NCBI RefSeq assembly: GCF_000969645.2
Contig: NZ_CP014222.1
Location: 1,925,740-1,989,739 of the forward strand
Length of the DNA: 64,000 bases
Origin: Janthinobacterium sp. B9-8
GTDB lineage: Bacteria; Pseudomonadota; Gammaproteobacteria; Burkholderiales; Chitinibacteraceae
Direction: 5' to 3'
Positions 38,620 to 50,083 of this stretch are shown piece by piece; within the stretch, counting starts at the first letter, position 1, and every line of letters begins with the position of its first letter. A program made the translations under genes and the position numbers. The notes beneath the pieces were generated by a model that was given only the letters and a program-made list of their open reading frames with translations, had not been told where the DNA came from and made no database searches.

Positions 38620-39201
38620 TTACGACGGCACGTAAGGATTGAAACGTATCACCTCCACCCCCAGCCAATCATTCAGCTCCTTCATCCGTTCCTGTAATGG
38701 CTCAATCTCGTTCTTCTCTACGTCACCCAAGCCGCCAGTGTTGTTGGGGATGATACGCATCAGCTGTGCCGGTACGCGATGGGCGCTGAGTTGATCGTCG
38801 CGGGTTACGTTCTTTATATTCCAGAAGTCATCCTTGGCCGCCACTTCAAAGATATGCAAGATCTGCATACCGTCTTTCTTACCGCCAGGCGCGTACACCA
38901 TTAAGTTTTTAAAATCCCCTGGGCCTTTGCTGCCTTGTAATGCGGTGCGCAGATCATCGATATAACTTTGCGCGGCGTCGGTCATGTACAGAATAAAACC
39001 AGCGTGGCTACCGTTGGCAAAGTAGCGGCGGCGAAATAGCGTGGCCAATTCATTCAGCCATGTTGAATTAAGCACCGACAGGTATTCGGGCAGACCGTAA
39101 ATCTCCTGATTAATATCTGGCTCTAATAACTGGAATACAGAGCCTTTCTTGAACTCGTACTCATTGGAGTAATCAAGGATCTGAAAATATTGCTCTTCTT
39201 T
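38620..39201 (-). pseudogene. Truncated P2-type phage portal protein (gpQ/PBSX family), C-terminal part
   Basis: The minus-strand frame from 39201 to 38620 (about 193 residues of the usual 340) matches the second half of P2-type portal proteins. Examples are FQLLEPDINQEIYGLPEYLS, LATLFRRRYFANGSHAGFI, TDAAQSYIDDLRTALQGSKG, VAAKDDFWNIKNVTRDDQ, NNTGGLGDVEKNEIEPLQER. An in-frame stop (39202-39204) lies upstream, and all the N-terminal half is missing. The break is next to inverted-repeat element B (39220). An internal ATG at 39075 could start a 151-residue remnant, but no function is expected. No other capsid or terminase genes remain, so this is a prophage scar. Confidence 0.85.
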
Positions 39202-39219
39202 CTAATCTCCTAATCTCTA

Positions 39220-39303
39220 GGGTCAGGTTTTGCATTTGACAAATTAACCTGCTTTGCAAACCACTATAAATTTTATCTGATGCAAAATGTAAGACCTAAC
39301 CCC
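39220..39303. repeat. GGGTCAG-type inverted-repeat element B
   Basis: An 84-base element starting GGGTCAGGTTTTGCATTTGA and ending GTAAGACCTAACCCC. It aligns with element A along its length apart from a short gap. It abuts the truncated end of the phage portal remnant. Confidence 0.8.
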
Positions 39304-39319
39304 ATTACTTTTTCCTTTT

Positions 39320-39437
39320 TCAAACAAGCACCGCTGCAGCTTTTTCTACATTGCCAATGCCATCGATATTGCTAGGCTTAACACCTACCAGCTACACCTG
39401 TACACCATAAACACTTAGCTGCTCGCCTTCGGCTTAC
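39320..39437 (-). pseudogene. Degenerate coding remnant, unidentified
   Basis: On the minus strand the frame reads GEQLSVYGVQV, stop, LVGVKPSNIDGIGNVEKA and AAVLV before TGA. The protein-like flow across one in-frame stop suggests a decayed gene end. NVEKA is faintly like the phage portal GDVEKA segment, but this is too short to name. Confidence 0.25.
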
Positions 39438-39487
39438 ATACTTAATCTTTCCTATACCACCACACCACTTCTAATACAAAATCCAGA

Positions 39488-39524
39488 CAAAAAAATAAAG
39501 CCGTGCAAGCTGCACGGCTTTATT
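39488..39524 (-). terminator. Terminator after the M28 aminopeptidase gene
   Basis: Perfect 14-bp stem AATAAAGCCGTGCA/TGCACGGCTTTATT with a 3-base loop (39494-39507 with 39511-39524), followed in the minus direction by a T run. It starts 17 bases beyond the gene and marks the right border of the island. Confidence 0.88.
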
Positions 39525-39540
39525 GCAAGGATGACTAGGG

Positions 39541-41082
39541 CTATTGCGGCCGGTACGTTACTTTCAAGGTGTAATCTGCTGCGGAATAGCCGTTAAGCAG
39601 CAGGTAAGCATCGCCATTTGCTGCTAGGCTTAGCTCACACTTTTCTGTGCTATTCGGGCCGTCTGATTTGCAATCAAAAGTGCTGGTCGTTGGGGCGCTG
39701 CCTTTTCTAAGGTATAGATCTGCATCGCCTGTGCCACTCAACGCAGCGCTAATCTTGCCACCTGCCCCTACTTTAAACGGGCCAAAGCTTTGTTTTTGCC
39801 CTAAAGCCAGTTTGCCGGAAAAGTTTTCTACTTTATCCGCAGGGCCAGGGGTAACTGGGCCATCGCTTCCCAATTCCACCATAAAGGCCAGCGCCATTTT
39901 AGAAAACTTCAGGGCATGCTGAGCCTGATTGCCGCTATTGGCGTAGGTATCATTCGCGGTATGGATATACGGATTGTCTTGGCTAAACGAAGATTCAAAC
40001 GGCATAGAGGCAAAATAACCCTGCCCGCTCCACGATGCATGATCCGAGCAGGCATAGCCGCATTTATCGTAACCAATTTTAATCGCCGGCAAATAGGATG
40101 TAAGCAGATTAGCTACAAACTGGTTTTGCGCGTTATCGGTATAATCGGTGTAAAGGTAGATATCTTTATCCGAGCCTTTGTAGTTGGTCATATCCAGCTG
40201 CATCACACCCACTACATTGGTATTAGCCGCTTTAAAGCTTTTGGCAATTTCTTGCGAGCCGCGCAGGCCCACTTCTTCTGCCGCATAGCCCATTAATTTA
40301 AGCGTACGGCGAGGCTTGTAGCCGCCTGCCACCATCACCCGCAATACCTCGGTCATGCTTGCGATACCGGACGCATCATCATCGGCCCCCGGTGCGCGCA
40401 TGCCCTCGCCCGTACCTTGATTGCTGATTGAATCAAGATGGCCGCCCAATACCACGACCTCCCCTGAATTATCTGTGCCTTTAATCGTTAAGATCACCGA
40501 TTTTTGCGCCCAGGCGGCATGGGTAAATTGTTCAACGGTAATATCGCTTCGCCCTGCTGCCATTTGTTGCCAGCGCGTTTTGATCCAGTTAGAGGCGTTC
40601 ACACCGGATGTGGAAGTGTAATAGCGATTAGTAAAGGCAGATAAATCAACAATCGTTTGCGCAATGTTGCTGTCTTGCATTTGTGGCAGCAAGGCATTCA
40701 CCACGCTTTGATTATCCAGCGTATACGAAGGCCTTATCGCGGCCAACAGCGAGGCAGTCGGCTGCAGCGCCTGACGCCCGGCCGCTTCGCTGGCGTGGAA
40801 CATAAAGCCACCGCAGCGCTTTAGCTCGTGGTGCACAGCCTCTGACAAACCAAGCAATTGGTGCTCGTCCACCTCAACCAAATGTACGCGCTCCATGGCC
40901 AGCAGACCCTCTTGTGGCAGGATGCTTTTGCTCTCTTTTGCAATGGTTTTAGGCGCTAATTTTTGCAGCTGTAAATAAGCGGCATCCCCTAAAGTAATCC
41001 AGACTTTTTTAGGTGCCGCTTCAACAGCAGACGTGGCAATCATGCTGCTGCATAGCAATGCAGCCAGAATTTTGTAATTCAT
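39541..41082 (-). CDS. Secreted M28-family aminopeptidase (bacterial leucyl aminopeptidase type) with PPC domain
   Basis: A 513-residue exported zinc aminopeptidase resembling the Vibrio proteolyticus enzyme. The signal peptide ends near residue 22 (SAVEAA). A propeptide follows to about 120. The M28 catalytic core shows the zinc ligands His215 (GGHLDSI), Asp234 (GADDDASG), Glu270 (AAEEVGLRGS), Asp297 (QLDMTNY) and His374 (YIHTANDTY), with the catalytic Glu269 beside. The C-terminal PPC domain (about 420-510) has GDADLYLRKGSAPTTSTFDC. Only a short gap separates it from the M4 protease gene, but that gene has its own terminator. Export by Sec and then type II secretion is inferred. Confidence 0.92.
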   Translation of the reverse strand: MNYKILAALLCSSMIATSAVEAAPKKVWITLGDAAYLQLQKLAPKTIAKESKSILPQEGLLAMERVHLVEVDEHQLLGLSEAVHHELKRCGGFMFHASEAAGRQALQPTASLLAAIRPSYTLDNQSVVNALLPQMQDSNIAQTIVDLSAFTNRYYTSTSGVNASNWIKTRWQQMAAGRSDITVEQFTHAAWAQKSVILTIKGTDNSGEVVVLGGHLDSISNQGTGEGMRAPGADDDASGIASMTEVLRVMVAGGYKPRRTLKLMGYAAEEVGLRGSQEIAKSFKAANTNVVGVMQLDMTNYKGSDKDIYLYTDYTDNAQNQFVANLLTSYLPAIKIGYDKCGYACSDHASWSGQGYFASMPFESSFSQDNPYIHTANDTYANSGNQAQHALKFSKMALAFMVELGSDGPVTPGPADKVENFSGKLALGQKQSFGPFKVGAGGKISAALSGTGDADLYLRKGSAPTTSTFDCKSDGPNSTEKCELSLAANGDAYLLLNGYSAADYTLKVTYRPQ

Positions 41083-41117
41083 GTGTAAAATCCTTGGTAA
41101 TTAGATTATAAATCCCA

Positions 41118-41152
41118 AAAAAAAAGCCCCACTCACATTCGGAGCGGGGCTA
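41118..41152 (-). terminator. Terminator after the M4 protease gene
   Basis: Stem AGCCCC/GGGGCT (41126-41131 with 41147-41152), extended inward by CTC/GAG after a mismatch. In the minus direction a run of eight or nine T follows. Confidence 0.85.
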
Positions 41153-41164
41153 GGAACAACTTAA

Positions 41165-43486
<2,322 letters not shown>

Positions 43487-43524
43487 AAATAAAAAAGGCC
43501 ACTAGAAAGTGGCCTTTTTTATTT
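43487..43524. terminator. Terminator after the chitinase gene
   Basis: Perfect 16-bp stem AAATAAAAAAGGCCAC/GTGGCCTTTTTTATTT around a 6-base loop, 12 bases beyond the chitinase stop, able to act in both directions. Confidence 0.9.
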
Positions 43525-43535
43525 CCCATTACATA

Positions 43536-44768
43536 TTACATTAGCGATTGGTTAATCACTCGGGGTAACTCACTATCCATATCATGGCCATACTCCCAAA
43601 CCATAATACCGCCAAGCTGCTTGCTCTTAATATACTGCGCTTTGTATTTCAGGCTTTCCTGATCTTCGTAAGTCACCATCAAGTCACCATCAAATAGCCA
43701 GGGCGCTTTGGCAACTGGATCCCAATAACGCGTCGCACCCTTGGCCTTTAAAGCCTTGATATCTTGCCAGGTAATGCCGTCATCATAAGCGGCTTTTTTA
43801 TAAGCATTAAATAAGCCATTATTGGTGCTGGCTACCCCTTGCCATGCGCGCCCATAGAAAGCACTACCCATTAGCAGTTTCTCTGGTTTAACACCTGCAT
43901 TCAAATATAAACTCATAGCCTGATCAGCGCTCCAGCCACCGCCTTCAGGATCTGCTTTATTTTGATATAGATTAGTATGGTGGCTAGTTTTTTTACTCCA
44001 GGACCCGGCAAAGTCATAAGCCATGACTTTCATATAATCGACCGATTTAGCCACACGAATCACATCAATATTTTGTAAAAACCAAGCAGCAGCAGGCACG
44101 GCTACCGATAATTGATATTGCTTACCCGTTTTTGCACCATATTGATTTAAAGCGGCTTTGGTTTCTTCTAAAAGCTTGGGATAGTTTTCTTTATCGCTTG
44201 GGTCTTTTGCAATCGGCAACCAATCCGGGCCAACGGGGTATTCCCAATCGTAATCAATCCCTGCTAGTTTATGCTCATCAATTAACTTAATAACGTTCGC
44301 AATAAACTGCTTGCGAGTTTCTGGCGTTCTAGCCATTTGTGAGAAGCCATCAGCGCCCCAGCCTCCAATCGACACATTCACTTTTAAATGTGGATATTGG
44401 CTTTGCAATTTAGCCACCTCATCCCACATATTTGCAAATGGGGCGATGGTGGCGGTTTTATCCGAATTAGGCTGCGGCTCTAAATCTTTAATATAAACCT
44501 CGGTGCCATTACGAATTAAACCAAAGCTTAAATTCAAAGTGGTGAGCTGATTGCCTTGAATATCACTGGCTCGCCAACGGCGACCCATATCCATATCTTT
44601 AGGTGTAGAGCCAATCGGCCAGGTGCGGATATAAGCCACAACCTGTTTATCATGTGATTTAACAGTTGGAATAGCAGGCTCTACAGAAACAACCGTATTT
44701 TTTGAAGGTGTTGAAGCACATGCGCCAAGTAGTGAAGCTGCGGCGAAGGCGATTAGTATTTTTTTCAT
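43536..44768 (-). CDS. GH18 chitinase, predicted lipoprotein
   Basis: Glycoside hydrolase family 18, hydrolysing chitin or chitooligosaccharides. From ATG 44768 it has 410 residues. The N-terminus MKKILIAFAAASLLGACAS ends in a lipobox with Cys17, so it is probably lipid-anchored. The TIM barrel shows NVSIGGWGADGFS (the SxGG motif) and AGIDYDWEYP with catalytic Glu176, then YMKVMAYDFAGSW and a final GGIMVWEYGHD. The DxxDxDxE motif has Ala169 instead of the first Asp, while Asp172, Asp174 and Glu176 remain. No carbohydrate-binding module is seen. A role in chito-oligosaccharide trimming at the cell surface is inferred. Confidence 0.9.
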   Translation of the reverse strand: MKKILIAFAAASLLGACASTPSKNTVVSVEPAIPTVKSHDKQVVAYIRTWPIGSTPKDMDMGRRWRASDIQGNQLTTLNLSFGLIRNGTEVYIKDLEPQPNSDKTATIAPFANMWDEVAKLQSQYPHLKVNVSIGGWGADGFSQMARTPETRKQFIANVIKLIDEHKLAGIDYDWEYPVGPDWLPIAKDPSDKENYPKLLEETKAALNQYGAKTGKQYQLSVAVPAAAWFLQNIDVIRVAKSVDYMKVMAYDFAGSWSKKTSHHTNLYQNKADPEGGGWSADQAMSLYLNAGVKPEKLLMGSAFYGRAWQGVASTNNGLFNAYKKAAYDDGITWQDIKALKAKGATRYWDPVAKAPWLFDGDLMVTYEDQESLKYKAQYIKSKQLGGIMVWEYGHDMDSELPRVINQSLM

Positions 44769-44848
44769 CCCCACATCCCGATCAAGAGTGAGGGGCCAGT
44801 TTACGACTTTATTTACTTCAGTGTAAATATTTCACAAATTAGTGAAAT

Positions 44849-45343
<495 letters not shown>

Positions 45344-45350
45344 TCAAAAA

Positions 45351-45551
45351 AAGTTCTGTAGACACAGAGGTAACAAGCAGCACACAAAGAAAAACCTTGA
45401 GAAATCACACGGCTAACAGCCCTGATTATGTCTCTTGCTCAATTTTTCCGCCCAGCATCATGGTCTCGCGTGCGTCCCACTGTAATAAAGGAGGTATTGT
45501 TTTCTCGGTGTGCTCTGTGTTCTCCCTGCGCTCTGTGTCTACAGATTCTTT
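45351..45551. repeat. Dispersed long-inverted-repeat element, copy 2 (type I)
   Basis: Left end AAGTTCTGTAGACACAGAGG, right end CTCTGTGTCTACAGATTCTT, with inner matching segments ACACAAAGAAAAACC and TTTTCTCGGTGTGCTCTGTG. It fills the gap between recN and tadA. Confidence 0.85.
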
Positions 45552-45559
45552 GTGATTTT

Positions 45560-47215
45560 TTAAGCCACACCCAGCATTTCTGCCGCGTGTTGGCGTGTGG
45601 TACCAGTGATTTCCACGCCGCCCAGCATACGGGCGATTTCTTCAATGCGCTCTTCCACACTCAGCATGCGGATGGTGCTTAACACGCCGGATTTCGATTG
45701 TGTTTTGCTTACTTGCAGCTGTTGAAAACCACAGGCGGCGACTTGGGGTAAGTGGGTAATACACAACACCTGCCGCGCCGCGCCTAGGTCCGCCAGCATG
45801 CGGCCGACAATCTCGGCCACTCGGCCACCGATACCCACATCCACCTCGTCAAAAATCAGCGTAGGCACATTGGCAACCTGGCTGGTAATCACTTGCAGGG
45901 CAAGGCTGATACGGGATAGCTCACCACCCGACGCCACCTTGGCCATCGCTCTGGCCGGAGTCGTCGGGTGATTAGCCACCATAAACTCTACTGTTTCCAA
46001 ACCAAAGCTGGCGGGGGCTTCATGTGCGTGCAGGGCAATTTCAAAACGGCTGCCCACCAAGGCCAGCAATTGCAATTCTTTAGTCACCATTTTAGAGAGC
46101 TTATCTGCGGCGGCCTTGCGACTGGCGGATAGTTGCTTGGCCGCTTTGCGATAATCTGCTTCTAATTTTTGAGCGCGGCGGCGCACAGCATCCAAGCCTG
46201 CACTGCCGCCTAATTCGGCTAGGCGATTTTGCCAAGTTGCTAGTTTTTCTGGCAGCTCAGCAGGCTCTACCCGATATTTACGCGCCATGCGAAAGATGGC
46301 ATCTAAGCGGCTTTCTACATCAGCGAGGCGCGCAGGATCTAGCTCTAGGTGATCGCTATAACGGCGCAGCGCGTACACGGCCTCGCTCATTTGCGCTTCG
46401 GCACTGGCCAATAGCTCCAGCGTTTCTGAGATACCTGCGTCAAAATCGGCCAAGACAGATAAGCGTCCCGCCACCGATCCCAGCCATGACTGGCAGTTTT
46501 CATCGCCATCGGCCAACATCAACAAGCCACTTTGCACGCCTTCGATTAGGCTGGCGGCGTGGTGCAGGCGCTTATGCTCGGCTTGCAGCTCCGGCCATTC
46601 TGCTGCGGTAAATTGCAAGGCAGACACTTCATCCACCTGCCATTGCAGGCGTTCACGCTCAGCATCAAAAGCTTCGGCGTTATTTTCGGCAATCGCCAGC
46701 TCATCAACGACGTTTTTCCAATCTTTAAATAAACCAGCCACATCTTTTGCGAGGCCCGTGCTTTCTGCATAGCCATCGACTAATTCGCGCTGCACTTCAG
46801 AACGCAGCAAGGATTGCGGCGCATGCTGTCCATGGATATCCACCAACTGCTCGCCCAGCGTTTTAAGCTGCGTCAGCGTTGCTGCAATGCCATTAATCCA
46901 CGCACGGGATTTGCCATTGCTGTCGATGCTGCGGCGAATCAGTAATTCTTCAGGCTCGTCCCCCAGCAAAGCTTCTTCTTCCAGCCAGGCCCGCGCATTT
47001 TTGGGCGGAGCAAACCGTGCTTGCAAATCGGCCTTTTCGGCACCGTGGCGCACCACCGCGCTTTCTGCCCGCCCACCCAGTAGCAAACCTAGCGCGTCAA
47101 TCACGATTGATTTACCAGCCCCTGTTTCACCCGTTAAGGTGGTGAGGCCCGAGCGAAAGTCGAGAGACAGCTCTTGCACGATGACAAAGGATTTAAGCGA
47201 GATAGAAAGCAGCAT
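45560..47215 (-). CDS. recN: DNA repair protein RecN
   Basis: SMC-like ATPase in recombinational double-strand-break repair. The 551-residue protein has Walker A GETGAGKS at 29-36, a long coiled-coil centre, the ABC signature near ASGGELSRISLAL, and Walker B LIFDEVDVGIGG followed by QVLCITHLPQVAA. Length matches RecN. No LexA site was recognised upstream; the region instead contains a nested dispersed repeat. Confidence 0.96.
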   Translation of the reverse strand: MLLSISLKSFVIVQELSLDFRSGLTTLTGETGAGKSIVIDALGLLLGGRAESAVVRHGAEKADLQARFAPPKNARAWLEEEALLGDEPEELLIRRSIDSNGKSRAWINGIAATLTQLKTLGEQLVDIHGQHAPQSLLRSEVQRELVDGYAESTGLAKDVAGLFKDWKNVVDELAIAENNAEAFDAERERLQWQVDEVSALQFTAAEWPELQAEHKRLHHAASLIEGVQSGLLMLADGDENCQSWLGSVAGRLSVLADFDAGISETLELLASAEAQMSEAVYALRRYSDHLELDPARLADVESRLDAIFRMARKYRVEPAELPEKLATWQNRLAELGGSAGLDAVRRRAQKLEADYRKAAKQLSASRKAAADKLSKMVTKELQLLALVGSRFEIALHAHEAPASFGLETVEFMVANHPTTPARAMAKVASGGELSRISLALQVITSQVANVPTLIFDEVDVGIGGRVAEIVGRMLADLGAARQVLCITHLPQVAACGFQQLQVSKTQSKSGVLSTIRMLSVEERIEEIARMLGGVEITGTTRQHAAEMLGVA

Positions 47216-47284
47216 GGCGCTTTTTTACACCTTGGTTACGGTTGCCACAGAGATTTTAAAAATCAGTGAAATGATTAAAAGCTA

Positions 47285-47621
47285 AAGTTCTGTAGACACG
47301 GAGATGAATGAGAGCACGAAGAACACAGAGTTATGAAGTTGCTTCAGTTAGCTTTGATAGTGAGCTACACCTTGAACCACAGAGTAAAACGAGGACACAG
47401 AGAACACGGAGAAAACCATCAAATTTATCGTTTCCTCTGTGAAACTCTGTGCACTCTGTGTTCTCTGTGGTTCGAGATTTTGCTCCCTCAATTTTAGGCT
47501 GAAATATCTTTAAGTATGGCTATTCACCCTGCACTACCACACTGAACATCATCACAATATTCGCGACAGACTCATCTTGTTTTTCTCAGTGTGCTCTCTT
47601 TATCTCTGTATCTACAGAACT
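47285..47621. repeat. Dispersed long-inverted-repeat element, copy 3 (type I with a type II element nested inside)
   Basis: The outer ends are AGTTCTGTAGACACGGAG and CTCTGTATCTACAGAACT. Inside, from 47371 to about 47478, lies a second inverted repeat with ends CTTGAACCACAGAG and CTCTGTGGTTCGAGAT (type II, like copy 4 at 59299). This suggests insertion of one element into another, or a modular family. It lies between nadK and recN. Confidence 0.82.
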
Positions 47622-47643
47622 AAGCCTTGTTATGCCACTACAA

Positions 47644-48519
47644 TTACAAACGCTCACCCCAGCGTAGTTTTTCGCGCAGGGTGTCGTAGTAGTGGTAACT
47701 ATTCGGGTGCAATACTCTTAAGGTATTGCGGTAGCGGCTAATCAATACACGATCTTTTTCTTGTAAATCACAGTGCGACTGATTGTCGTAATACACCCGT
47801 GCATCTTGAGCGCGGGTCAGCAAAAATTCCACCGCACAGGTATCGTTCACCACAATCGGGCGATTCGATAGCGATTGCGGGCAAATTGGTACCAGTGCAA
47901 TCGCAGGCAGGCTAGGATGCAAAATCGGCCCACCGGATGCTAGCGCGTAAGCTGTGGAACCGGTTGGGGTTGAAATAATCAAGCCATCCGAACGCTGACT
48001 ATATACAAAGCGGCCATCAATGAAGATTTCAAATTCGATCATGGCACCGGTATTACCCCGGCTAAACACCACATCATTAAACGCTAAGGCGTTGTCAATT
48101 TCATGACCATCACGCACCACGGTGGTTTCAAGCAGGATGCGCTCTTCGGGGATAAATTCACCGTGCAGCATGGCAATCACTAGCTCATCCATTTCATCGA
48201 CCGAGATATCAGTCATAAAGCCCAGACGGCCCTGATTAATCCCTACCAGTGGAATGCGATAGGGGGCAAGCAAACGCGCCACGCCCAGCATGGTGCCATC
48301 CCCCCCCAGTACAATGACTAAATCCGCCACTTTGCCGATATTATCGCGGCTTACATCCTGATGCTCGGTAATGCCGTGTTCTTCCGCAGTGGCTTGATCA
48401 AGTAAAACTTTAACGCCAGCAGTGGTTAACAGCGAGGCAAGGCGGCGTATAGGCTCGTCCAGATTAGGCGTGCCAGCACGCCCTACAACAGCGACGGTTT
48501 TGAACAGTAGACTATGCAT
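47644..48519 (-). CDS. nadK: NAD kinase
   Basis: Phosphorylates NAD+ to NADP+. The 291-residue protein has the GGDGT motif at 72-76 (VLGGDGTMLGVARLL), GINQGRLGFMTD, the NE/D-type segment LAFNDVVFSRG, and TPTGSTAYALASGGPILHP. The family is also called ppnK. It lies divergent to hrcA, as often seen in betaproteobacteria. Confidence 0.96.
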   Translation of the reverse strand: MHSLLFKTVAVVGRAGTPNLDEPIRRLASLLTTAGVKVLLDQATAEEHGITEHQDVSRDNIGKVADLVIVLGGDGTMLGVARLLAPYRIPLVGINQGRLGFMTDISVDEMDELVIAMLHGEFIPEERILLETTVVRDGHEIDNALAFNDVVFSRGNTGAMIEFEIFIDGRFVYSQRSDGLIISTPTGSTAYALASGGPILHPSLPAIALVPICPQSLSNRPIVVNDTCAVEFLLTRAQDARVYYDNQSHCDLQEKDRVLISRYRNTLRVLHPNSYHYYDTLREKLRWGERL

Positions 48520-48864
48520 AAGCTCATTAGACCCGATTTTTTAATAAATAACACCCGTAGTCAGTTATGTTATTGCATTCTTGGGGCCTGCGCCTAGCCG
48601 GAAGATTCCCTTCTGGCTCCAAACGCTCCCCGCACTGGCCAAGCCTGACTTAAACAGAGGCAATGCACGGTGTGCTACACAGATATATTGCGGGGGGTAA
48701 ATAAGGCGGCTCCAAGCAAGCAGCAGTGAAATAACCGGCAGTGCTGATCTACTTTAAAACCTAAGAAACTGCCCGGCATTTTTGAAAGCAGGGGCTTGCT
48801 CACAAGCGAAACTCCTTGTAAAACGAAGTAAGATTCGCAACTTGGTCCACCACCACCGCCCTAT
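48520..48864. other. Intergenic region between nadK and hrcA
   Basis: About 345 bases between divergent genes. I looked for a CIRCE operator (TTAGCACTC-N9-GAGTGCTAA) and see none. No RNA gene or short ORF with a convincing ribosome binding site is found. Confidence 0.5.
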
Positions 48865-49878
48865 ATGCTGAACGATCGTTCTCAAATTCTACTTAAAACC
48901 CTCGTCGAGCGCTACATTGCTGACGGCCAGCCCGTTGGCTCGAAAGCCTTACAGCATTTTTCCGGGCTGGATATTAGCTCTGCAACGATCAGAAATACCA
49001 TGGTTGATTTGGAAGCCCTAGGCTTTGTCGCCAGCCCGCATACCTCGGCGGGCCGCATCCCCACCGCCTTGGGCTACCGTCTATTTGTTGACTCTTTGCT
49101 TACCGTACAAACTTTAGATCAACTCACTATGACAGGGCTGGCAGAACAATTACCGGTAGACAGCCCGCAACGCAGCGTAGCCGCCGCTTCGCAAATTTTA
49201 TCGCAACTCACCCAGTTTGCCGGTGTAGTGCAAAGCCCGCGGCGGCATGAGCTTTTGCTTAAGCAAATCGAATTTATGCAATTATCCGAGCGCCGTGTGC
49301 TGCTGATTCTGGTGACCAGCGATGGCGATGTGCAAAACCGTATTTTGCAAACCGAACGACTATTTAGCAGCAAAGAGCTTAGCGAAGCCGCTCACTTTTT
49401 AAATGAATATTGCTCAGGCAAAACACTGGCGGCATTAAGCCATATTGTGCAAAACGAATTAGTCAGATTAAAGAGCGATATTGTCAGCCTGATGAATGCC
49501 GCTGTCGTGCTAGGGGCTGAATTAACAAGCCATAACGATTCGATGGTGATTGCGGGCGAGCACCAGCTGCTTGGCTTTGGTGATTTATCATCCAATGTGG
49601 CCAGAATGCGGCAATTGTTTGCCTTATTTGAGCAGAAAACCGCCCTGCTGCAATTGCTGGATTTAGGTAATCACGCAGATGGTGTAAAGATTTATATCGG
49701 CGGCGAATCCGGCCTAGCACCGCTGGACGACTGTTCAGTAATCACAGCGCCTTATCGCGTAAATGGCGAAATTGTTGGCACACTGGGGGTGATTGGGCCT
49801 ACCCGAATGGATTATGAAAGAGTGATTCCTATTGTTGACATCACCGCCCAGCTATTGTCTTCGGCACTTTCTCAATAA
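48865..49878 (+). CDS. hrcA: Heat-inducible transcriptional repressor HrcA
   Basis: Represses groESL/dnaK-type operons by binding CIRCE. The 337-residue protein has an N-terminal winged helix (RSQILLKTLVERYIADGQPVGS, ISSATIRNTMVDLEALGFVASPHTSAGR), a GAF-like middle, and the C-terminal ALGVIGPTRMDYERVIPIVD block (here TLGVIGPTRMDY). Full length. The CIRCE targets are not in this window. Confidence 0.95.
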   Translation: MLNDRSQILLKTLVERYIADGQPVGSKALQHFSGLDISSATIRNTMVDLEALGFVASPHTSAGRIPTALGYRLFVDSLLTVQTLDQLTMTGLAEQLPVDSPQRSVAAASQILSQLTQFAGVVQSPRRHELLLKQIEFMQLSERRVLLILVTSDGDVQNRILQTERLFSSKELSEAAHFLNEYCSGKTLAALSHIVQNELVRLKSDIVSLMNAAVVLGAELTSHNDSMVIAGEHQLLGFGDLSSNVARMRQLFALFEQKTALLQLLDLGNHADGVKIYIGGESGLAPLDDCSVITAPYRVNGEIVGTLGVIGPTRMDYERVIPIVDITAQLLSSALSQ

Positions 49879-50083
49879 ACTCCTATTTAAATGACAAGGG
49901 CTCACTTCCTTAGCTCTGTCAGCGATACAAAGACACAATCGGCTCAAGGGATATGCTTTTTATGAGCCACAAGCCATATTCACTCTGAAATTGCTCAACA
50001 CGATCTACCCAGCACAACATCTTCTCTCATGATTGCATAACCTTTCATGGATAATACAAACCACCATTAGAAAAGCGAAGACC

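Noticed and set aside
48520..48864. CIRCE operator near hrcA
   Set aside because: No TTAGCACTC-N9-GAGTGCTAA pattern or close variant is present.
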